Below, piece after piece: positions 55,950-64,000 of a stretch of 64,000 nt of DNA. The notes under the pieces were generated by a model, which made no database searches, was not told the DNA's origin, and worked only from the letters and a program-made list of their open reading frames with translations. Within the stretch, counting starts at the first letter, position 1. Each line of letters begins with the position of its first letter. Source of the DNA: Congeria kusceri (taxonomy: Eukaryota; Mollusca; Bivalvia; Myida; Dreissenidae); contig CM051034.1 of NCBI GenBank assembly GCA_027627225.1, positions 17,096,980-17,160,979 on the forward strand, given 5' to 3'. A program made the position numbers and the translations under genes.

Positions 55950-58830
55950 AAACGATTTTTTAATGACAAGAGAAGACAAAAGTTTTATTCGAGATCAGTA
56001 CAAAGTACATGATCTAGAAAAAAAAACGAACATGACCGTTAATACCGAGTTCGGACCAGTAGTAATTAAGAGATTACAATAGCTCGTAGCCAATAATTGA
56101 TTTGGGACTATCTCGGAGATTGTCCAATCTCAATAAAATCAAAGCCTAACATTGTTAGGATCTGAAGACATCGTATAACAGGTCACTTTCAAATGACCTT
56201 CCGAACAATAAAACATCAACACTGCTGCGCTCAATGAAATTGCTTGTTTCACCAGCAAAGTTTGGCCACGATTTTTGAAAAGTGATGCCTTTCCAGCTGA
56301 TCATCGGGAATAAATCATTTACATTTAATTTTCACGGGGAAAACAATGGATATAGTGGTACCTTAGGCGAGTAAACATCCAACAAAAAACAACAAAAGTT
56401 CACGTTAATTTCGTGCGTAGTATTTGTGGTTTGCATATGACGTTATACCACAACAGTTTGAGGGTATCAGTTTGCTTGCATCCTGAAAAGGTCATCTAAA
56501 CGTGACCCCTAATGCGAAGTCATCAGACCCAGTCAGCGGATAATATAGTAGCGACAGACTGGAGATGATTTTAATGAGATTGGGAAATTGTCTATCCAAA
56601 TTTTTGCGACATCAAACTAATTATGAATTGAACCTTTCGAGAAAAATATTAAGCCCATCCGGGACTTTAACCCGGATGAATGACAGGACCAACTGGGTTA
56701 ACGTAGTCGCTACACAATATCTCATCTGTTTAAATCAAATCCATACTTTAACAAACGTTAAAGGCATATGTAATTTGCAAACGAACATGTTTTATTTTCA
56801 AAATAAAATGATCGTATCGCATTAAGTGATTTCTACGTGTTGTTTAATTTGTTTTCGCCTTTGCTTTATTCATGTAATATGCGTGTTTAAATAGGCATGT
56901 TCCAAAGCCGGGATACAAATGCACAAGAAAAATTAAATATGAATGTTTTGTTCCAACGCATTCATTATAGTACCATTTGCCGGTATCATGTATGGGCATA
57001 ACTTTAGGTATAAATTATGCAAAAGCAATAGCTTTTCATACAACTACATTATCGCGCCTGAAAAAATCTAAGAAAATCGTGCATTAGTGGACTGGATAGA
57101 CGTTTATCTTTTTTTGTCCTTGGCAATTGTGTAATTTGCATAAACACCGTTTACACTTAGGTCCCGTGAGATCTTAAGATTGTAATAATTGTATGACACT
57201 GCGCTAATGTGTCTACAAAACTATGTTTGAAGAAGCCTGAATGGTGACATCGTTTGGACATGGCGAAAACTGAATATCACATGGCTAGACAATCGTGCCT
57301 CCTGTCCGGTGTTCTTCCGATTCGACTGTGCCAGTTGCTTGTACACAGTCTCTCCCCTAAAGTAACTTCCATACAGCTTCACACATGACAATTTCATACA
57401 ATGACGTACACACTTATTGGAATTCGAATCGAATTCAACTTCAAATGCATGAACATGATATAATAATATCTGGAAATTCTCCCGGGTAATGTTTGAGTTC
57501 TCGACGTCAAAAGTGCGACCAGCACTAAATTACTAATAGCGGATATAGTAACGTTACCCAGCAACTGGACGTCCGGTTACTCGAGCATTCATCCCAGTCC
57601 TGTAAGCCGATTATAGACCACACGACGATTTTACCACATTGGGTGAATCACCCATGTGCACTGGAAAAGAACCTACTATGTAGATCGATCCGACATCGCT
57701 ATTTGAATTGACGATAGAACTACATATACCCAAGAAATGTGATTCATTTAAAGATTTGTTTGACATATGTCACATTCACTAAATGTATACATCTACTTTT
57801 TTCACCTGTACTAAATCGAATCAAAACGGATGGATATCGAACAAATTTATCGATAGCCGACAACTGGCCGATATCTATCCGATGTGTATATTTGCTGGCT
57901 GGCGATAGATATTGGGCCGTTTTGTCGATCAGCCGAACAAATGCCGATATCTATCCGATATGGGCTTGCTGGCTGGGTAGAATACCGGTACCATCTCTTG
58001 GAAATGAACTGAATGTATTTGAAAACACGCTGATTTTGGGGTTGTGCTCGAATGTTGGTACTTTATAATAAAAACAAGAAAAGCAATCATGCCAAAGCAA
58101 TCACGCCAACCATTGTAGGGCGACGTTTAACGCGAATATAAGGGGCAACTGTTTACATAAAATTGAAGTTGATATGAAGCTTGGTGGATAGGTGTTTATG
58201 CATTGAAAATCTGCAGAAGAGGGGATATAATATTTTGCTGTAAATTAAAAATAAACGATTGTAATTCGTGTATAATTAAACTATAAAGTTACATGTTCAG
58301 CTTGTATAAACATTTATTTAGCACGTTACACCTTTGGTGGTATTCGCTGTAATCCGGAAGCTAACGAAGATTTAGATGTGCCGCATAATACAGTTCTTCC
58401 AAGCGTTTACATATCTGAAACAAGCGTTTTAGGAAAGCTGAAAACGTGATTCCAAAATGTAAATAAACAAACAGAAAAAGAATGTTTTTTCGTCGTTGAT
58501 GTAATACCATGCCTTATGTTTTAGGTTTGTACTTAAATAAATACCATCGGTTAATATTAAAATAGATTAATGTGTTAAATTTTGTTTTATTTATTTTTTG
58601 AAAATGTCCTTGACCATGTTACTTTCATTTTCAATAGACTTGTCTACACTCTATGCAGGAAATTACAGAGTATTCTAGCAATACTTGTAAGGCCCTGGGC
58701 AAATAATGAGCTACTTTTTTTAGGGGCAATGTTATGTCCGCACAACAGACATAGCATTTAATAAATGAGTTTGAACTTGATGGGTCTCCTGCGTTACCAG
58801 ATTGAATAAATAGTGGTTTTGGCAAATTGA
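55950..58830. other. Intergenic, mostly featureless
   Basis: No gene recognised. 57830-57975 has two imperfect copies of a block with GCCGATATCTATCCGAT and TTGCTGGCTGG, creating a spurious 109-codon frame. Confidence 0.5.
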
Positions 58831-58831
58831 T

Positions 58832-59760
58832 TTTTATGCTCCCTGAAAATTTTTCAGGGGGGCATATAGTCGCCGCTTTGTCCGTCCGTCCATCCCATTT
58901 TGTTGTCCAGAGTATTTCTCAGCAGCTACTGACCAGAATTCAATGAAACTTCATGGGAAGCTTGATTACCAAACGGAGGTGTGCAATAAACCAGGATGTT
59001 TGAAGATTTCTGAAATAAGCATTTAGTGCACTATTCTTGTCTGGTCTATTTCTACGCAACTACTGGTCAGAATTCAATTAAACTATAGGAAGCTTCATTA
59101 CCCAGAGAAGGTGTGCACTGAACCAGAACATTCCACTCCAATGATTTTTCTAAGAGTTATGGGACTTTGAAGATTTCTGAAATAAGTATTCAGTGCAATC
59201 TATTTCTACACAACTACTGGCAAGATTTGAATTAAACTTTATAGGAAGCTTTATTACCGAGAGGAGGTGTGCACAAAATCAGGAAGTTCCGCTTCATTGA
59301 TTTTTCTAAGAGTTGTGTGACTTAGAAGATTTCTGAAATTAGAATATAGTGCAAAATTCTTGTCTGGGCTATTTCTCCGCAACTACTGGCCAGAATACTA
59401 TGAAACTGTATGTGATGCTTCATTATCAAAATGAGGTGTGCACAGTACAGGACGTTAGAGGAGGTTCCCTTTCAGTGATTTTACTTGGTTGCTGAAATAA
59501 GTGTATATTGTGCAATTCTTGACTGTACTGATTCTCAACAACTACTTGCCAGAATTTATTGAAAGTTTATGGGAAGCTGCATTACCAAGAGGAGGTGTTC
59601 ACTCTACCAAGAAGCTCCGCTTTGATGATTTTTTTACCAAATTTTTTTTTTCGGTTATTAGATTGGGGTATGGCATTGCACAGGTGGGCAGACGGGCGGG
59701 GTTTGGCGGCGTCAACTTATTCGTTTCCGCTCTCTAACTGGAGAACTGATTGAGCTGTTG
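58832..59760 (+). repeat. Tandem-structured repeat with TGCTCC/GGAGCA ends
   Basis: Starts TTTTTATGCTCCCTGAAAAT, then GTCGCCGCTTTGTCCGTCCG. About five units of ~170 bp with GAAGATTTCTGAAATAAG and ACTACTGGCCAGAATTC. The reverse-oriented relative is 36430-37350. Confidence 0.82.
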
Positions 59761-61735
59761 TAATGAAACTTCATACATAGATACCTTATAGCAAGACCTC
59801 GATTGGGATTGCACATGGGGTGGGTGGGGTCAAGGTCACTGTTACTAAAAATAGAAAAAATAAGGTTTCCACTCAGTAACTTCAGAATGCATTGAGATAT
59901 TTTAATGAAACTTCATACATAGATACCTTATATTGAGACCTCGCTTGGGATTGCATATGGGGTGGGTGGGGTCAAGTTCACCATTACTAAAAGTAGAAAG
60001 AAGGGTTTCCACTCAGTAACTTCAGAATGCATGGAGATATTTTAATGAAACTTCATACATAGATACCTTATATCAAGACATCGCTTGATCTTGCATATGG
60101 GGTGGGTGGGGTTAAGATTATGATCAATGTTACTAAGAATAGAAAAACGGTTTTTGCGTAATAACTAAAGAACGCATTGAGATACTTTAATGAATTTTTA
60201 TATGTAGATACCTTATATTGAGACCTCGCTTGGGATTGCTATTACTAAACAATAGAAAAACTGTTTCTGCTCAATAACTTTAGAACGCATTTAGATATTT
60301 TAATAAAACTTCATATGTAAACACCTTATATTGAGACCTCACTTGGGATTGCATATGGGGTTATTAAATTTGAAAAACGGTTTCTTTTCAAGAACTAGGG
60401 AAGGAAGTGAGATATTTTAATGAAACTTCATACATAGATACCTTATATCAAGACCTCGTCTGGGACTTCATATGGGGTGTGCAGTGTTCTGCCGTTGATG
60501 CGGCCTTGCGCCATTGGCGCAAAAATTAATGATTTGTCCCCACCAAATTTTCGTAAGCGGGTCTGCGGGCACACACAATTTACAAGTAAATCATTCGGCG
60601 TATTTAGTAAAATTTATGTTTATATAAATTTATAACCAATTTTTTTCCCTAGAACACTAATTCATTAACGCTCTATCGGCAGCGCTTGAGCAGTTCAGAT
60701 ACAGTAGTATCAATTGGTAATTGTACACGCGGTCCAGTCCACATGCTTAGCGTGAAACACGCTTTTCAGTTACAAACTGCTCGACGACAGGTGCATTTCG
60801 GCAGACACATCAAAGACTTTTGAAGTCAAATTAACCCACACTGTTGCTATGGGTGTTGCTAACGGCTTGCAGTTTTGGATGCCCGGCTAATTGATGATGT
60901 CACACTGTTACACTTTGTAGTTTTAACAGGTTTCATTATTAACGCCTTGTGTTTATAACGGATTTTATTGTTTGTTCAAATTGGAATGAATACGGCAAGA
61001 TTATAAGGTATTGAAGGATGCAATGTAATATTGATCAATAGAACGTTATGAATTAATTAAGAACACAATATTGTGTATTAATCCTTTTTTTGAAAAGAAA
61101 TAAAAACAAGCATGAATACAGCTAGTACCTACTTTTCAAAACAAAAATCTGCTTTGGGAATATACATGAGGTGAAAAACTTTTTTGTCCGTGTCCCTACA
61201 TTTTTGTTATATGTCCCCACTTTTTCAAGCCTAGAGGGCCCTTGTCCCCAATAGTCCAAATTCACAGCACAACACTGGGTGTGGGTTCAAGGTAAAGGTC
61301 ACCATAATGGCATTACTTAACAGTTTCCACTCAAAAACTAAAAGACAGATTCAGAAATTTTAATAAAACTTCATATGTAGATACCTTATTATCTACATCT
61401 CCCTTGCGATTGCATATGGGGTGGGTGGGGTCAAGGTCATCGTTACTAAAAATAGAAAAAGGGTTTCCACTCAATATCTTAAGAACGAATATAGATATTT
61501 TAATGAAACTTCATAGGTAGATACCTCATATTGAGACCTCACTTGGGATGGTATATGGGGTGGGTGGGGTCAAGGTCACCATTACTAAAAATAAAACAAA
61601 CGGTTTACCCTCAACAGCTGAAGTTTGAATTAAGGTATTGTAATGTTACTTCAAATGTAGATATCTTATGTTGAAACCTCACTTGGGATTGGATATGGGA
61701 TAGGTGGGGGTCAAGGTTACTGTTTCTTTTTCACT
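59760..61735 (+). repeat. ~130-bp tandem repeat array, interrupted
   Basis: Units carry TAATGAAACTTCATACATAG, ACCTTATATTGAGACCTC and GGGTGGGGTCAAGGTCAC. About six units precede and three or four follow an inserted element at 60482-61277. Confidence 0.82.
60482..61277. mobile_element. 796-bp hAT-like element nested in the tandem array
   Basis: Ends CAGTGTTCTG and a CAGCACAACACTG terminus; GGTGTG occurs at 60476-60481 and again at 61278-61283. Removing one duplicate restores the array unit, so the boundaries are secure. No transposase is visible. Confidence 0.78.
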
Positions 61736-61739
61736 TACA

Positions 61740-63400
61740 TAAACATACTTCTGTTCAGGGTCAGTATTCTTAAATGTCCTAATGAATAACTAAAAAGGCT
61801 ATTTTTTAACTTAAGTTGTATTTTAGTACAATTCCTAGCCATGACCTCCACCTTGCATCCAAACTTTCTTTTATTATTGTGCTGACTTGTATGCATTTCA
61901 TTCAAAAAATTTGGTTTTCGTGGAATTTCTACGTTTTTTATCTTACAGTTTTGGGACTTTGATGATTGCTGAAATTAAAATATAGAGCACAATTCTTGTC
62001 TGGACTCTGCTCTTCTGATTGCTTTCCCATTACTTGGCAAAGTGCATTGGGGAGCATCCATCATTTCACTGATATCCTTGTTATTAGTAGGTGTGAAAAT
62101 GGTTTAGCAATTGTATTTAACAGTAGATAACACATTTCAGAAATTAGGTTAAACGCGTTAACAGATTTTTAGCGCCACATACATATTTCTATTACCTTAA
62201 TTGATTGTTTTCACACTTATGTACACTTGCCTTGATCGGAGCTGTCAAAATTTGAAATAAAGAATGACACAGTTAAGAAAGCTCCAGGTACCACCAGATT
62301 CCAATAGACTGAATAACTTGCTAATAAAACTTGAATTTTTAAACTGTTTTTCATTCATTGTTGTCTGTTACTCCCATTATCCTGTCAAAAAACTTTTTTC
62401 AATTATTACTCCATAAATCATATGAAAACTACAAACAAAATGAATGCAAACAGCCTTAAAAAACAGGCATTGGAAAAAAATTTAAAACAAAAGTCTGTCA
62501 CCGTTTTCCGATAATCAGGAGCATCAGCATTTTATGACAAAATTGCCAGCACTGATTTGTGAAATATGAAATGCATCTTTTATCGTTTATTTTAATTGAA
62601 AATACCGAAAACAAACACCTGATGACATATATTAAGTGTCTATGCCTTTTCATCGATATTTTTAAACAAGACGTGATTGTGTATCTTATGCTTGTCCATG
62701 ATACAAAGAAACACAGTGAAATAATTAGTAACACACTCTATATAAACATAATAAAAGATAAGTTGTTCAAACATGGCAGATGCATTCACTGCCTTCAGCT
62801 CAGGCCATCAGTTTATAAACCCATAAGAGCTCCTCTTGCAAATCGTTCACGTCTAGAAGCATAACATAACACAAATATCCTAGAAGAAACAAGAGAAACA
62901 GTGTTTAAAATATAACTGTTATTATGTATTACACATATACACATGTATATTCATTAATGATGAAGAGTCCTTACATACTCACAACCCTTTAATTGATTAA
63001 TATGTGCCTTTCAGGTCTTTTTTATCTTATATTACAAGGGCCAAAATAAGGCGTCATCCCCAAGAAAAATGTCTTTAAAATCATGCTCTGTTCCCCAAAT
63101 ATGGACTTGACACCTGGATTTTTTTGTTCCCCTTTACCAAATTTGTTGCAATAATTTTCCCCAGAACCTAAGACCTGAGCCACATGCCCATATTCTGAAA
63201 AAAGGCCATGCTTTATAACATAATATAAAACAAAAACAAATGCACAAGCCAAAAATGGCTTAATTATTCATTGTATTACTGTCTTTCTATTTGACAGAAC
63301 TTAAGCAGCTGTGCTTTCAGAGCTGAGAATTTTCAAAAGTAAGAGGAGATATTCCTACAGAGTATGATACTGTGTATTTGACATTTTAAGGTCAAATAAA
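61740..63400. other. Intergenic, no gene seen
   Basis: AT-rich. A last relic of the 58.8-kb repeat lies at about 61950-62060. No exon recognised. Confidence 0.5.
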
Positions 63401-63410
63401 ACAGGGTAAA

Positions 63411-63687
63411 ATGTTGGCAGTAAGTACAAAAGTGCAGACTCTTCTGAGAATGCGGTGTTTGGCATCGTGTTGTGTGTTAGAGCACCGACACTTATCAAAG
63501 CGCTCCAAAGGCAAGTCAAAATCATTGAAACTGGAGGGACAGAGCAAGAAGAAAACAGTTGCGTATGAGCAGCCGCGAATCGTGCCCCCACCAACTGCCA
63601 AAGAACTGTTCAAGCCGATGGCGGTGGAACCGAGACAGGCTGATCAGGACAATCTGGGGGAGGAGATTGTTGGCGTGCTTTCGAGGG
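63411..63687 (+). CDS. First exon of an unidentified, possibly mitochondrial protein
   Basis: 92 codons plus 1 nt, from ATG 63411 to donor GAGGG|GTAAGA. The N-terminus (MLAVSTKVQTLLRMRCLASC, then CVLEHRHLSKRSKGKSK) is rich in Arg/Lys/Ser and lacks acidic residues until Glu24, like a mitochondrial presequence. It is followed by KTVAYEQPRIVPPPTAKELF and an acidic end DNLGEEIVGVLSRG. I cannot name the family. The next exon may begin near the right edge (acceptor TTTTGCAG at 63967 or ACCAG further on), but neither could be confirmed. Confidence 0.5.
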
Positions 63688-64000
63688 GTAAGAATTGACA
63701 GTGCCTCATTGCAGTGGGGATTGAACTGTAGTGTTAAAATATCATATTGCCTTACTTACCCATTTGTGACAAATGCTGGTGGCCATTTATCCATACAGTA
63801 ATTATGCTGTGAATTCTGGCAAATGTTCACTGGGTACTTTGCTATTGCAGCTAAGGGACAATCTCATAACTATTGTCTTGCTTACCCATTTTTGAGAAAT
63901 TAATGCTGTTTGCAACTTGTCAAAACTGTAAATTATATAGTAAATTCTTGCAAGCGTTCTTTTGCAGGTACATGCTCTGGGACCAGCTGGCAATAGGGAC

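Noticed and set aside
57739..58068. 109-codon frame
   Set aside because: It runs through an imperfectly duplicated GATATC-rich block; no homology or splice support is visible.

Overview
The window is animal nuclear DNA, most likely from a bivalve mollusc. Its genes have short phase-compatible exons, long AT-rich introns and many dispersed repeats. Several repeat families look like ones I recall from bivalves, and the palindromic ~255 bp element (copies near 0.5, 39.3, 41.1, 42.9, 45.2 and 45.6 kb) recalls the zebra/quagga mussel genus Dreissena. That genus-level guess rests on memory, not on a search.

Three conserved host genes can be assembled exon by exon. (1) The 5' part of an insulin-degrading enzyme gene (IDE, minus strand, coding exons 1-8 between 6674 and 318) runs off the left edge. 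It encodes about 312 residues and includes the inverted zinc motif HFCEH and the third zinc ligand. (2) An orthologue of PAAT/C10orf88 (plus strand, five exons 25927-30483) lacks only its first exon. (3) A CLAMP-domain ciliary protein resembling CABCOCO1/C10orf107 (minus strand, 53580-31917) has two alternative in-frame first exons. PAAT and CABCOCO1 are tail to tail, 1.4 kb apart. As I recall, the human orthologues of all three lie on chromosome 10. A fourth gene, unidentified and possibly mitochondrial, begins at 63411 on the plus strand.

Mobile DNA fills most of the rest. From left to right: two opposed ~300 bp MITEs in IDE introns; a cluster of long palindromes (4.3-5.0 kb); a 5'-truncated LINE with a 54 bp minisatellite inside its coding region (7.0-8.5 kb); and a complete Ty3/Gypsy LTR retrotransposon (10521-19814). 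The Gypsy element has near-identical LTRs, a PNMA-like gag, a -1 slippery site, pro-RT-RNaseH-integrase, and a 1.1 kb hAT-like element nested in pol. It is inactivated by a gag stop, a 1-nt frameshift and that nested insertion. Beyond it lie tandemly organised bivalve repeats (20-25.8, 31-32.9, 36.4-37.4, 45.9-46.8 and 58.8-61.7 kb), a 49 bp minisatellite of about 21 copies (38.2-39.3 kb), several tRNA-derived SINEs, a MITE with a SINE nested in it, and trinucleotide microsatellites (52.9 and 53.1-53.4 kb).

I see no operon, CRISPR array, phage or defence locus. The most unusual things are structural: nested and chimeric transposons, MITEs abutting splice donors, a protein-coding minisatellite in a LINE, and foldback elements able to form either one long hairpin or a double hairpin.
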